Source of the DNA: Dehalococcoidia bacterium
GTDB lineage: Bacteria > Chloroflexota > Dehalococcoidia > Dehalococcoidales > BS750m-G39
Direction of reading: 5' to 3'
Length of the DNA: 43,040 nucleotides
NCBI GenBank assembly: GCA_011176635.1
Contig: DUEC01000001.1
Coordinates: forward strand, 1 to 43,040
A program made the position numbers and the translations under genes. How positions within the stretch are numbered: position 1 is the stretch's first letter; the number at the start of each line of letters is the position of its first letter. Below are positions 16,100 through 25,015 of this stretch, piece by piece. The notes under the pieces are model-generated. The model was not told the origin of the DNA. It ran no database searches and worked only from the letters and a program-made list of their open reading frames with translations.

Positions 16100-18091
16100 A
16101 TGACTGAATCCAAGTATACTCAGTCTACAGAATGGCCGTACCCGGTAAATTACGGCAAGGAGAATGAAGATGTTGCCGATGTCCTGATCCTTGGTGGTGG
16201 CATAGCTGGATGCCACGCGGCTATAACTGCCGCTAAACGGGGAGCAAAGGTCATTGTCGTTGACAAGGGAGCGGTGATAAGAAGCGGTCTTGGTGGTACC
16301 GGAGTTGACCACTGGCACCTTGCCTGCACCAACCCGTGCTCTAAGATTACTCCGGAAGAGATGGTGGGGCTACTTAAGAAATTTGGCGATTATTTCTACC
16401 TTGAATTTGGCAACGGGATTACCTGTTACATCACCTGCAAAGAAAGCTACGATGCCCTTCTTGATTGCGAGAAGACGGGGGTGAAGGTTAGAGATGTGGA
16501 TGACGAATTTGCCGGAGCCTCCTTTAGAGATGAAAAGACCAAATTAATGTTTGCCTATGATTACGAGAATAAGTATTGTATACGCGTTAATGGGGGGGCG
16601 AACATCAAGGTCGCCCTGTACAATGAGCTTAAACGTCTCGGTGCGAAAATCTACGACCATGTTATGGCGACCAGCCTGCTCACCGAAGGGGGCAAACAAG
16701 GAGCCAGGGTTGTCGGTGCAACCGGGGTAAACGCAAGAACCGGCGAATTCTATATCTTCAAGGCAAAGTCTACCCTGCTCTCTATGGGCGCACCCGCTGG
16801 GCTCTGGATATTCTCCACAGAATTGGCAGGTGCTACCCTATTCCAGGAGCCCAACCTCACCGGTGAAGGCACGGCTATGGCGTGGCAGGCTGGAGCAGAG
16901 TTAACCATGCTGGAGAGAAGCTCGGCGATGATAGCTTCCGGTGGTTTCAGCTATCCAATGTATGGCACCGGTAATGCTCATAACACCTGGTATGCTTGCA
17001 CCATAGTCGATGCCGATGGCAAGGAAGTCCCCTGGGTTGACCGGGACGGGAAAATACTGAAAACAGTATCAGAGCGATACCGCCCGGCACCCGGGCAGAA
17101 AACCTTTGTCTACGGTCGCATGTCTCCCTCCTATGAGCTCTGGGGACCAACTATTATCCCCGACCTGCCCGAACGCATTATGAAGGGTGAGTTCAAACTA
17201 CCGCTTTATGCCGACTTGCCCGGTATGCCTGAGCACGAGCGGAGAGCGATATGGGGCCTCATGGTAGGCAATGAAGGCAGGACACGCATCCCAATATACG
17301 ATAGGTACACAAAGGCCGGGTTTGACCCTGACAAGGATATGCTTCAGGCAAATATTATGCCTCCCGAACAATACGGCTTTGGCGCCTGGTGGGGGGCATA
17401 TGGGCCGCGCCAGTGGCGAACGGGAGGATTTGCTGCTGGCGGTGGGCTGGCGTTTGACTGGGACCTCAAGACCAGTCTTGAGGGTTTATACGTGGCGGGA
17501 ATGACAACATACGCTGGTGGAGACCACTCTGTAGCCGCCTGCTCCGGCAGATATGCGGCTAGAAAGGCGGTCAAGTATGCGCAAACAGCCCAGGAGCCCG
17601 TCATTGAAAGGAAGCAGGTGGACAAGGAGAAGGCTCGTGTCTACGCCCCCGTAACGCAAAAGGACGGAGTGGGGTGGAAAGAATTGCGGGCCGGGCTGTG
17701 CCGAATTATGCAGGACTATTGCGGCGAGTATAAGAGTGAGGAAACTCTGAAAACGGGGCTGGGATGGTTCAACAGCATTAGAGAGAGTGAAGCGGCCACA
17801 GCTTACGCCAGGAATCCGCATGAGTTAGAGCGTACCCTGGAATGCCTGACACACATTACCGTGGGAGAAATTATAATGCATGCTTCTTTAGCCCGGAAGG
17901 CGAGCAGCCTGCCCCTGGAATTCAAGAGGCTGGATTATCCCGAAATGGATCCACCGGAGTGGAACAAGTTTGTCACCATCAGGCTGGAGAACGGGGATGT
18001 CAAGGTGGGAGAGCTGCCTTTCAACTACTGGCTCCTGCCACCTAATGCTCCCAAGTATGAAGAGAATTACCAGAAGCATTGTGACCTATAA
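16100..18091 (+). CDS. AprA-like FAD-dependent oxidoreductase (fumarate reductase/APS reductase superfamily), copy 1
   Basis: This 663-residue cytoplasmic flavoprotein has no signal peptide. Its N-terminal dinucleotide site GGGIAGCHAA lies at residues 32-41, followed by the flavin loop DKGAVIRSGLGG. The C-terminal FAD motif is YAGGDHSVAACSGRYAARKA near residue 470. Beyond it the C-terminal domain (LARKASS, then FKRLDYPEMDPPEWNKF) follows the layout of the APS reductase alpha subunit, and the length matches (about 650). It is paired with an AprB-like ferredoxin, as in AprBA. True sulfate metabolism genes (sat, qmo, dsr) are absent, so the substrate is probably something else. Paralogue at 26061. 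Confidence 0.8.
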   Translation: MTESKYTQSTEWPYPVNYGKENEDVADVLILGGGIAGCHAAITAAKRGAKVIVVDKGAVIRSGLGGTGVDHWHLACTNPCSKITPEEMVGLLKKFGDYFYLEFGNGITCYITCKESYDALLDCEKTGVKVRDVDDEFAGASFRDEKTKLMFAYDYENKYCIRVNGGANIKVALYNELKRLGAKIYDHVMATSLLTEGGKQGARVVGATGVNARTGEFYIFKAKSTLLSMGAPAGLWIFSTELAGATLFQEPNLTGEGTAMAWQAGAELTMLERSSAMIASGGFSYPMYGTGNAHNTWYACTIVDADGKEVPWVDRDGKILKTVSERYRPAPGQKTFVYGRMSPSYELWGPTIIPDLPERIMKGEFKLPLYADLPGMPEHERRAIWGLMVGNEGRTRIPIYDRYTKAGFDPDKDMLQANIMPPEQYGFGAWWGAYGPRQWRTGGFAAGGGLAFDWDLKTSLEGLYVAGMTTYAGGDHSVAACSGRYAARKAVKYAQTAQEPVIERKQVDKEKARVYAPVTQKDGVGWKELRAGLCRIMQDYCGEYKSEETLKTGLGWFNSIRESEAATAYARNPHELERTLECLTHITVGEIIMHASLARKASSLPLEFKRLDYPEMDPPEWNKFVTIRLENGDVKVGELPFNYWLLPPNAPKYEENYQKHCDL

Positions 18092-18138
18092 AAATTTAAT
18101 GGGGCGGTGACTATCACACTAAAAGGGAGTAAGTGATT

Positions 18139-18477
18139 ATGTATAACAAAGCCTATATGGTACCCAACCCGATGACACCAAACCAGGCAATATTTATTAG
18201 TCCCGAGTTCTGCAACGGCTGCAACACCTGTGTGGACGTGTGCCGGTCGGACGTACTGGTACCCAACCCAGAGAAAGGCAAGCCACCCATAGTAATGTAT
18301 CCCGATGAATGCTGGTTTGGTGGCTGTTGTGTTGCCCACTGCCCCGTGCCGGGAGCCATTAGAATGGAGCATCCCTTAAATCAACGAGCCGGCTGGAAGC
18401 GCAAGGAGACCGGTGAATACTTCCGCGTTGGAATGAAAAATCCACCACCTCCTAATACCAGGCCGCCGGTTGGCTGA
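18139..18477 (+). CDS. AprB-like ferredoxin, copy 1
   Basis: This 112-residue Fe-S protein probably carries electrons for the AprA-like protein upstream. The first cluster motif is normal (CNGCNTCVDVC). The second is CWFGGCCVAHC, which lacks the usual second cysteine of CxxCxxCxxxC and has an extra adjacent one; the paralogue shares this. A conserved NPEKGKPP linker joins the two. ATG at 18139 is preferred to GTG at 18133 because GGGAG lies 9 bases upstream of it. Confidence 0.82.
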   Translation: MYNKAYMVPNPMTPNQAIFISPEFCNGCNTCVDVCRSDVLVPNPEKGKPPIVMYPDECWFGGCCVAHCPVPGAIRMEHPLNQRAGWKRKETGEYFRVGMKNPPPPNTRPPVG

Positions 18478-18568
18478 CAGCCTAAGGAACTAGACAATGA
18501 TGAGCATGTAAAAAGGGCCTATCTATATGGTAAGAACGAATCCAAATGAAAGTGGCAGAACCTGACTT

Positions 18569-18673
18569 ATGATTGGTGGTGGCCAGATTGACGATGAAGT
18601 CAGGAAATATGCATATGCCGATGCCTACGGTAAAGACGCCATGGTGGCAGTGTCACTAGAAAAGGATGGGTAG
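18569..18673 (+). pseudogene. Relic of a corrinoid (B12-binding) protein, C-terminal end only
   Basis: Thirty-four codons (MIGGGQIDDEVRKYAYADAY, then GKDAMVAVSLEKDG) match the end of the B12-binding domain of MtaC/MttC-type corrinoid proteins, where GG, a short helix, GADAY and a last helix close the fold. The DxHxxG cobalt-ligand motif and everything before it are missing. TGA lies just upstream in frame and only 90 bases separate it from the ferredoxin gene. Its stop overlaps the ATG of the URO-D-like gene, which suggests an original corrinoid-protein/methyltransferase pair. Confidence 0.6.
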
Positions 18674-20012
18674 AAGCCAATTGACAGTAGAGAAGAAATG
18701 GGCTGAGTTATCTCCCGAGGAAAAGCGGGAAGAGCGATTCAAGAGATGGCTTTCGCCTGATGTTAAGTTCTCCAGCCCAGAAGCCGAGAAAGCCTACAAG
18801 GCAAGATTAACGAGGATAATCGAAGCTATTCGGCTGAGGGAACCTGACCGGGTACCGGTTAATCTGCCGTCGGGATATTTCCCGACTTATTATGCTGGGA
18901 TAACGCTCCGGACGGCCATGTATGATTATGATGAACTCTGCCAGGCGTGGCTGAAGTTTATGCAGGATTTTGATATGGATACGTTTGGAGGTCCCGGTCT
19001 TGTCTTTCCAGGTAGGGTAAGTGAGCTTCTTGATACGAGAATATCGAAATGGCCGGGCCACGGTCTTCCTGCTGATGTAAGATTTCATCAGTTTGTTGAA
19101 GGCGAATATATGAAGGCGGACGAATACGATGTCTTCCTGAATGACCCGTCGGATTTTTGCCTTAGATTCTATCTGCCCCGCACATTAGGAGCTCTGGAGC
19201 CTTTCCATAGGCTTTCTCCCTTCACACATGCATTGGGGATGCCGACCAATTTTTTAGCATCGTGCACAATGCCGGATGTTCAGGCGGCGTTTCAATCTAT
19301 TGTAGATGCTGGTAGAGAACTGGGGAAATGGTGGGAGGCTGTTGAGGACTGTAGCCAGAAGGTGATGTCAGAGGGATTCCCGTCTTTCTGGGGTGGCATG
19401 GCCATGGCGCCCTTTGATACCTTCGCCGATACATTAAGAGGAACTCGGGGGATAGTCATGGATATGTACCGGCAGCCGGATAAGTTACTAGAAGCCATGG
19501 AAAAAGTAACACCCCTGAATATTGAGGGGGCAGTGTCGGCTGCCAACGCCTCCGGAGGTCCAGTAATATTTATGCCGTTGCATAAAGGTGATGATTCTTT
19601 TATGTCCAACAAGCAGTACGAGACCTTCTACTGGCCCACCTTGGAAAAGGTTATTTTAGGCTTGGTTGATGAGGGCCTCGTGCCGCTGTTATTCGCTGAG
19701 GGAAGCTATAATAGGCGTTTGGAGATTATTAAAGATTTGCCCAGGGGCGTGGTGGTGTGGCATTTTGACCAGACGGATATGGCCAGAGCCAAAGAAGTCC
19801 TTGGTGACTCCGCCTGTATCGCCGGGAATGTACCTGCCTCGCTGATATGCACGGGTACGCCCCAGGCTGTTAAAGAATACTGCCGTCAGCTTATCGAGGT
19901 TTGTGGTAAGGGTGGCGGTTATATCTTAACCGGCGGGGCAGCTGTTGATAAGTGCAATCCCGATAATCTGCGTGCCATGATGACAGCCGCCAAAGAATAT
20001 GGCACCTACTAG
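18666..20012 (+). CDS. URO-D-fold protein (uroporphyrinogen decarboxylase/corrinoid methyltransferase superfamily)
   Basis: This 448-residue protein belongs to the large URO-D superfamily, which includes heme-pathway decarboxylase and corrinoid-dependent methyltransferases (MtaA, CmuA). The support is the C-terminal half: HFDQTDMARAKEVLG, IAGNVPASLICTGTPQ, then GGGYILTGGAAVDKCNPDNL. The N-terminal region is longer than in HemE. The zinc motif HxC of thiol methyltransferases is absent (FAEGSYNRRLE stands there), as is the second Cys site. It is therefore neither HemE nor a standard MtaA. A corrinoid relic upstream favours methyl transfer. ATG at 18666 has a weak ribosome site. Confidence 0.75.
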   Translation: MGRSQLTVEKKWAELSPEEKREERFKRWLSPDVKFSSPEAEKAYKARLTRIIEAIRLREPDRVPVNLPSGYFPTYYAGITLRTAMYDYDELCQAWLKFMQDFDMDTFGGPGLVFPGRVSELLDTRISKWPGHGLPADVRFHQFVEGEYMKADEYDVFLNDPSDFCLRFYLPRTLGALEPFHRLSPFTHALGMPTNFLASCTMPDVQAAFQSIVDAGRELGKWWEAVEDCSQKVMSEGFPSFWGGMAMAPFDTFADTLRGTRGIVMDMYRQPDKLLEAMEKVTPLNIEGAVSAANASGGPVIFMPLHKGDDSFMSNKQYETFYWPTLEKVILGLVDEGLVPLLFAEGSYNRRLEIIKDLPRGVVVWHFDQTDMARAKEVLGDSACIAGNVPASLICTGTPQAVKEYCRQLIEVCGKGGGYILTGGAAVDKCNPDNLRAMMTAAKEYGTY

Positions 20013-20121
20013 ATAGAGGGAGGCCGTCTTCTGGCATAGTAAGCTCAAGGGTTTCACTTACCTCGTGTGGGCCAACCTCCATCCTTGTGGCGGTTCTTTC
20101 TTAGGTGAGCCCTCTCTATCT
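20011..20121 (+). other. Possible structured 3' region after the URO-D-like gene
   Basis: AGATAGAG (20011-20018) can pair with CTCTATCT (20114-20121), closing a stem around about 95 bases that contain further imperfect inverted pieces (TCACTTACCT against TAGGTGA). No T-run follows. The 297 bases between this gene and the binding protein otherwise hold the promoter at 20159 and a tiny reading frame. Confidence 0.25.
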
Positions 20122-20158
20122 TCATATCTTTGTCACGCATCGCTTCCTGTTTGGAGTA

Positions 20159-20186
20159 TTGACAAGCATAATATGGAGAGTATAAT
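20159..20186 (+). promoter_or_regulatory. Strong sigma-70 promoter of the ABC importer operon
   Basis: TTGACA at 20159-20164 and TATAAT at 20181-20186 are both perfect consensus with a 16-base spacer. The leader to the lipoprotein ATG at 20310 is about 117 bases. Confidence 0.75.
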
Positions 20187-20249
20187 TGCAGTTACTAGAA
20201 CGGAATAATTTCTAAACTAAAAAGTCTCGCTGAAGAAAGGAGGCAAACA

Positions 20250-20273
20250 ATGATTCAGGTAGGGGTGAAATAG
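20250..20273 (+). other. Possible seven-codon leader peptide
   Basis: ATG ATT CAG GTA GGG GTG AAA TAG is preceded by AAAGGAGG at ideal spacing. A second AAAGGAGG follows before the true start at 20310. This may be a translated leader or a leftover of a duplicated start region. Confidence 0.3.
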
Positions 20274-20309
20274 TTTCTGGAGAATTCACAAAGGAGGCAT
20301 GTTTTAACA

Positions 20310-21908
20310 ATGAATAAGTTACTTGTTTGTTTGTTAGTGTTAGCCCTGATAGCAGTGCCCTTATTTGCTGCCTGTGATGAAGATGGTGTAACAACCACAC
20401 CGCCGACCACACCGCCGACCACACCAGCCGAAGAAGAACCGGTATACGGTGGTGTCATGAGAGTCGTTGGGGGTACCTTTCCATCGGTTGTAGGATATCC
20501 ACCGGAATTCAGCCCCACTGACAGCATATACGCCCTGCCCTGCATAGAAAGACTATGCGAATGGGATGAAGATGGGGTTCAAATCCCAGTGTTAGCTACA
20601 GCCTGGGTAGTAGACCAGGATAACCTGACCATCACTTGGTACCTGAGGGAAGGCGTTACCTTTCATGATGGGACACCCTGGAATGCCGAGGCATGCCGGT
20701 GGAACTTCCAGCTACAATTGGACGGGGGCAGGTTACCTTATGGTCAATACGTAGAGTCCCTTGAAGTTGTTGATGAGTACATTTTCAGGATGCATCTTAC
20801 GGACTACACCTGGTACATGATCGAACAATATGGGTGGGTCATGATGATTTCGCCGACAGCATTTGAAAATGCCGGCGACACTCTTGAAGAGCGTATAGAT
20901 TGGGCTCGCTCAAACTCAGTAGGGACAGGTCCCTTCCAACTTGTTGATTTTCAGCGAGATGTCATCCTCGTATACGAGGGGAATGATGACTACTGGCGGG
21001 AAGGCATGCCATATCTCGATGGTATCGAAGCCAGTTTCATTCCAGACCCCGTGACAGCCGCAGCCAAGATGGAGGCGGGAGAGGCAGATATGTGGATATA
21101 CGCGCAATCCGTACAAAGCATTCTTGACTTAGAGGAAATGGGGCTTACGGTAAACCGGGGGACTGGCCTGTCTGGTATGTTCTGGTCGCTCTTGCCTAAT
21201 TCCAGCGACCCCGACTCACCACTTGCCATTCAGGAGGTACGCGAGGCAATAGAGTATGCCATTGACCGCCCGGCCATAGCCGAGATGCTGGGATTCGGCG
21301 AGTATGAACCTCTTCATCAGATAGCTTCCCAAGATTGGCCGGGTTATGTTGAGGGTTATGACCCCCGACCGTATGATCCGGCGATGGCCGAACAGTTGCT
21401 GGCTGATGCGGGTTACGCCGGTGGCTTCGAGATCTCGATAATGGCCACGGATGCAGCACGTGATGCTGTCTCCGCTTTACAGGCTTATCTGGGTGATGTA
21501 GGCATTGATGTTGAACCGGATATCGCCGACTTTGGCAGATACTTTACTGCTCTCTTTTTCACAGGCTGGGATGACCTAGTATTAGCTGCGTCTGGAATCA
21601 ACCCCGATGCCACTGACTTATTCGTCCATTTTGGCCCCACCCCGATGACCTTCATGACTGGTAACATCTATAAGTCACCCGAATACCTAGCTCTATGCGA
21701 TGAGGCGCTGGATCCCCAGTATGCAGATGCCTTTGAGGCAATGGATACGATAAGGGATGCAGTAATGCAGGCCGGTGAGGATGCTATGATTATCCCACTT
21801 TGGAGAGACCTCAGCGTGGCGGTGATGCAGTCCTATGTTCACAGCGATTATTTCATGATACACGGCGTCATCTGGACCCCGTATGACACTTGGATGGAAC
21901 CACATTAA
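20310..21908 (+). CDS. ABC importer solute-binding lipoprotein, family 5 (DppA/OppA type)
   Basis: This 532-residue protein has a lipoprotein signal: a hydrophobic stretch and lipobox LFAAC with the lipid-modified Cys at about residue 22. A Thr/Pro linker (TTPPTTPPTTPAEEE) follows. The mature part shows family-5 features: YGGVMRV, LREGVTFHDGTPWNAE near residue 115, GTGPFQL near 205, the AIDRPAIAEM segment, and a C-terminal region with WTPYDTW. It would capture a peptide, nickel chelate or other small organic outside the membrane and pass it to the permeases downstream. The ligand cannot be inferred. The same family carries many non-peptide ligands. Confidence 0.9.
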   Translation: MNKLLVCLLVLALIAVPLFAACDEDGVTTTPPTTPPTTPAEEEPVYGGVMRVVGGTFPSVVGYPPEFSPTDSIYALPCIERLCEWDEDGVQIPVLATAWVVDQDNLTITWYLREGVTFHDGTPWNAEACRWNFQLQLDGGRLPYGQYVESLEVVDEYIFRMHLTDYTWYMIEQYGWVMMISPTAFENAGDTLEERIDWARSNSVGTGPFQLVDFQRDVILVYEGNDDYWREGMPYLDGIEASFIPDPVTAAAKMEAGEADMWIYAQSVQSILDLEEMGLTVNRGTGLSGMFWSLLPNSSDPDSPLAIQEVREAIEYAIDRPAIAEMLGFGEYEPLHQIASQDWPGYVEGYDPRPYDPAMAEQLLADAGYAGGFEISIMATDAARDAVSALQAYLGDVGIDVEPDIADFGRYFTALFFTGWDDLVLAASGINPDATDLFVHFGPTPMTFMTGNIYKSPEYLALCDEALDPQYADAFEAMDTIRDAVMQAGEDAMIIPLWRDLSVAVMQSYVHSDYFMIHGVIWTPYDTWMEPH

Positions 21909-21925
21909 GCAGTCTGAATAAGAAA

Positions 21926-21978
21926 GCCGGGTGATTCATTCTCATCCCTGGAATGGGGCCGGGGGTGAATCACCCGGC
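21926..21978 (+). promoter_or_regulatory. Large hairpin between binding-protein and permease genes
   Basis: GCCGGGTGATTCA (21926-21938) and TGAATCACCCGGC (21966-21978) make a perfect 13-bp stem with a 27-base loop. No T-run follows. Such hairpins often protect the binding-protein mRNA or cause partial termination, giving more binding protein than permease. Confidence 0.6.
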
Positions 21979-22107
21979 GCAAAGAAGAAAGTAGTAATTC
22001 TTTTTAGTAGCTAGCCTGCGGATTACTTAGACAAATCTTTGAGGTCTGGGCTGAGTACCGGTTTGTGCCTGACCAAGAAGATTTCTTAATGCCGACCGGG
22101 ATTTAAT

Positions 22108-23067
22108 ATGACAACATATATTGTCCGGCGACTGATACAGGCATTGGTCGTTCTTATCCTAGTGACCCTGATTGTTTTCTTTGTCATGCGACTACTGCCT
22201 GGCGACCCAATACTGATTTACGTGGCCCAGACTGCGGAATTAGAAGCTATGCCTCAGGAAAGGATTGATGAACTCCGGGCCGAGTTTGGTCTGGATAAGC
22301 CGATAATGGTGCAATACGCCAATTGGATGGCGGGCATTTTCCGGGGGGATTTCGGCACCTCAATATTCTACCGCGAGGATGTGGGCACGCTCATGCTTGA
22401 GCGTTTCCCCATAACCATTCACCTGACCTTGCTCTCCTTGATAGTTGGTGCCATTTTCGGCGTCCTGGCGGGGATGCTCACGGCTGTGAGGCGGGGCAAA
22501 TGGTTGGATAAAATAGTCACACCTCTGACATATGTCGGTCTAACCATCCCTGTGTTCTTGTTGGGGATATTGCTGATATACGCTTTTGGCGTCAAGCTCG
22601 GCTGGCTGCCCATATCGGGCTACACCTCGCCACTGGATGATTTCTGGTTGAGCACCAGGCAGGTGATTATGCCCGTCTTTTGTCTGGCTATTTTTGGTGT
22701 GGCGGCTAACGCGCGCCAGATGCGGTCAAGCATGCTTGAGGTTACCCGGCAGGACTATATTCGCACCGCCTGGTCCAAGGGCTTAGGAGAGCGCGCGGTA
22801 GTAATGAGGCATATGCTGAAAAACAGCCTCATCCCGGTTATTACCCTGATGGGTGTTAGTGTCAGCATCATCCTTGGCGGTTCGGTGCTCGTTGAGAGGG
22901 TGTTTGCCATTCCCGGTGTCGGCAGTTTGTTGGTCAGCAGCATTTTTGGCCAGGACTACGTAGTGGTACAGGCCATTACTTTGATCTTTGCCGTCATAAT
23001 CTTATTGGTCAATTTGATTGTTGATATATCTTATGCTTGGCTTGACCCCAGGATACGGTATGGCTAG
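22108..23067 (+). CDS. ABC importer permease, DppB type
   Basis: This 319-residue inner-membrane permease has six hydrophobic helices. The N-terminal helix and VTLIVFFVMRLLPGDP motif are characteristic of DppB/OppB. The EAA loop contacting the ATPases reads RQDYIRTAWSKGLGERAVVMRHMLKN near residue 213. It ends in WLDPRIRYG, the usual DppB tail. The upstream gap of 199 bases holds the hairpin. The next permease starts 12 bases downstream. Confidence 0.92.
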   Translation: MTTYIVRRLIQALVVLILVTLIVFFVMRLLPGDPILIYVAQTAELEAMPQERIDELRAEFGLDKPIMVQYANWMAGIFRGDFGTSIFYREDVGTLMLERFPITIHLTLLSLIVGAIFGVLAGMLTAVRRGKWLDKIVTPLTYVGLTIPVFLLGILLIYAFGVKLGWLPISGYTSPLDDFWLSTRQVIMPVFCLAIFGVAANARQMRSSMLEVTRQDYIRTAWSKGLGERAVVMRHMLKNSLIPVITLMGVSVSIILGGSVLVERVFAIPGVGSLLVSSIFGQDYVVVQAITLIFAVIILLVNLIVDISYAWLDPRIRYG

Positions 23068-23079
23068 CGAGCGTAGAAT

Positions 23080-23994
23080 ATGGTAGAAAAACATACCAGC
23101 GACATAGGTTTCTCAGAAGCTCCAGTCCGCGCCAGCGAGTGGCGGCGCTTTCGGCGGGTATTCTTTGAGCGCAAGCTGGTTACCTTCGGGCTGGTGGTAT
23201 TAGTGTTGATGGTGATTGCCGCCGCCTTTGCCCCGTTGCTGACACCCTACGACCCCTATGAGCTAGGAGACGCGGGTGAGTCGTTGCTTCAACCGGGCGG
23301 GGAGCACCTCCTGGGCACTGACCTTCTAGGTAGAGATACGCTAAGCCGGCTCATCTACGGCGCAAGGACGGCGCTGATGGTCGGCTTTATATCGGTTTTT
23401 ATTTCTGGCTTCATTGGTGTTCCGCTGGGGATAATTGCCGGATACTTTGGCGGCGTTATTAATATGGTCATCATGAGGGCTATGGACGCAATTATGTGCT
23501 TCCCGATGCTTTTACTGGCCCTTTTACTTGCCGCCGTGCTAAGAGAATACGATGTTATTAGTGGCATCTGGGTCGTTATCATCGCCCTGAGCATCGCCAT
23601 AATACCTGGATACGCTAGGGTAACACACGGAGTGACCTTGAGCATCAAGGAAAATGAATATATTATGGCCCAACGGGCTATGGGCTCCAGCAATATGCGC
23701 GTGATGTTTAGACATATCCTACCCAATGCCTTTCCGCCGCTGATAGTGCTGGTGACGATGCAGCTGGGGGCTTTAATCCTGGCCGAAGCCGGACTCAGCT
23801 TCTTGGGCATCGGCATTGACCCACCGGGCGCGGCCTGGGGAGCAATGGTTTGGGATGGCTATAGATATTTAGCCAACAATACGGCGCTTTGGCTGTCGCC
23901 TGGTATTGCCATTGCGCTGGTGGTATTTGCCTTCAATATGGTGGGGGACGGCTTAAGGGATGCCCTCGATCCCAGGCTCAGAGGCTTACTCTAG
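23080..23994 (+). CDS. ABC importer permease, DppC type
   Basis: This 304-residue permease has the DppC/OppC pattern: a cytoplasmic N-terminus with RRVFFERKLVTFGL, the first helix, the periplasmic LTPYDPYE and LLGTDLLGRDTLSRL segments near residue 80, and the EAA loop IKENEYIMAQRAMGSSNMRVMFRHILPN. It ends with GDGLRDALDPRL. It pairs with the upstream permease to form the channel. Confidence 0.92.
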   Translation: MVEKHTSDIGFSEAPVRASEWRRFRRVFFERKLVTFGLVVLVLMVIAAAFAPLLTPYDPYELGDAGESLLQPGGEHLLGTDLLGRDTLSRLIYGARTALMVGFISVFISGFIGVPLGIIAGYFGGVINMVIMRAMDAIMCFPMLLLALLLAAVLREYDVISGIWVVIIALSIAIIPGYARVTHGVTLSIKENEYIMAQRAMGSSNMRVMFRHILPNAFPPLIVLVTMQLGALILAEAGLSFLGIGIDPPGAAWGAMVWDGYRYLANNTALWLSPGIAIALVVFAFNMVGDGLRDALDPRLRGLL

Positions 23995-24010
23995 TGATAA
24001 GGAAAAGAGC

Positions 24011-25015
24011 ATGGCGGAGTTATTGAAAGTAGAAAACCTGAAGACTCAGTTCCACACCGAGGGCGGTGTGGTCAAGGCGGTGGATGGCATTTCCTACCAC
24101 ATCGACGAGCGAGAAATAATTGGCCTGGTGGGGGAGAGTGGTTGTGGTAAATCAGTCAGCCAGCTTTCGGTGATGCAGTTAATATCCACGCCGGGTGAAA
24201 TTGTCGGCGGTGAGGTTATCTTCGAGGGACAGGACCTACTCAAGTATAAGACTCACGGACCGGAAATGCGTTCTGTTCGCGGTGCTAAGATAGCCATGAT
24301 ATTTCAGGAACCAATGACCTCGCTCAACCCGGTATTGACCATTAATCAGCAGTTAACGGAAATGCTAGAGCTACACCTGGGGATGAGCAAGAAGGTGGCT
24401 AGGGAAAGGGCAATCGAGCTACTCGGAATGGTGGGTATCCCCAGTGCCCATAACCGCATTGATGATTATCCCCATCAGTTCAGCGGCGGCATGCGGCAGA
24501 GGGTGATGATTGCTATGGCGCTTTCCTGCAGTCCAAAGATACTCATCGCCGATGAACCAACAACAGCTCTGGATGTGACCACCCAGGCACAGTTATTAGA
24601 GCTGATGAAGGATATGGTCGAGCGATTTAAAGCCTCGTTGGTTATCGTGACCCACAACCTAGGCGTTGTGGCCCGGTATGCACAGAGGATATATATTATG
24701 TATGCCGGGCGCATCGTGGAGGAAGGCACGATTAAGGATATATTCGGTAAGCCGCGCCATCCGTATACTATAGGATTGCTTAAATGCATACCCAGGCTGG
24801 ATGAGGAGGAGGGGAGGAAACTGGTCCCTATTGAGGGCCTACCGCCTAATCTGATTAACATGCCACCCACCTGTGCCTTTCTACCCAGGTGCTCTTACAA
24901 GGTCGAAAGGTGTTTTCAAGAGCCCTGGCCTCCACTCAAACGTCTGCATGACCGACACTACATCAGCTGCTATGCTAATACCGAGGAGAAGACAGGTGAA
25001 CCCACTGAAAGATGA
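24011..25015 (+). CDS. ABC importer ATPase, DppD type
   Basis: This 334-residue ATPase has Walker A GESGCGKS near residue 43, Q-loop [10 protein letters not shown], signature SGGMRQRV and Walker [13 protein letters not shown]. The C-terminal oligopeptide-transporter extension carries cysteines (CAFLPRC, then ERC and ISC) typical of DppD/OppD, where they can hold an Fe-S cluster. ATG at 24011 is preferred to an upstream in-frame codon at 23960, as it begins the conserved LLKVENL strand and follows AAGGAAAAG. Confidence 0.92.
   Translation: MAELLKVENLKTQFHTEGGVVKAVDGISYHIDEREIIGLVGESGCGKSVSQLSVMQLISTPGEIVGGEVIFEGQDLLKYKTHGPEMRSVRGAKIAMIFQEPMTSLNPVLTINQQLTEMLELHLGMSKKVARERAIELLGMVGIPSAHNRIDDYPHQFSGGMRQRVMIAMALSCSPKILIADEPTTALDVTTQAQLLELMKDMVERFKASLVIVTHNLGVVARYAQRIYIMYAGRIVEEGTIKDIFGKPRHPYTIGLLKCIPRLDEEEGRKLVPIEGLPPNLINMPPTCAFLPRCSYKVERCFQEPWPPLKRLHDRHYISCYANTEEKTGEPTER

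Noticed and set aside
16100-18477. A true APS reductase (aprA/aprB) for sulfate respiration
   Set aside because: No sat, qmo or dsr genes are near, the ferredoxin motif differs, and two paralogous pairs flank an importer, so only 'AprA/B-like' is justified.
18666-20012. HemE, uroporphyrinogen decarboxylase of heme synthesis
   Set aside because: The protein is about 100 residues longer, lacks the HemE N-terminal motif, and has no heme genes around it.
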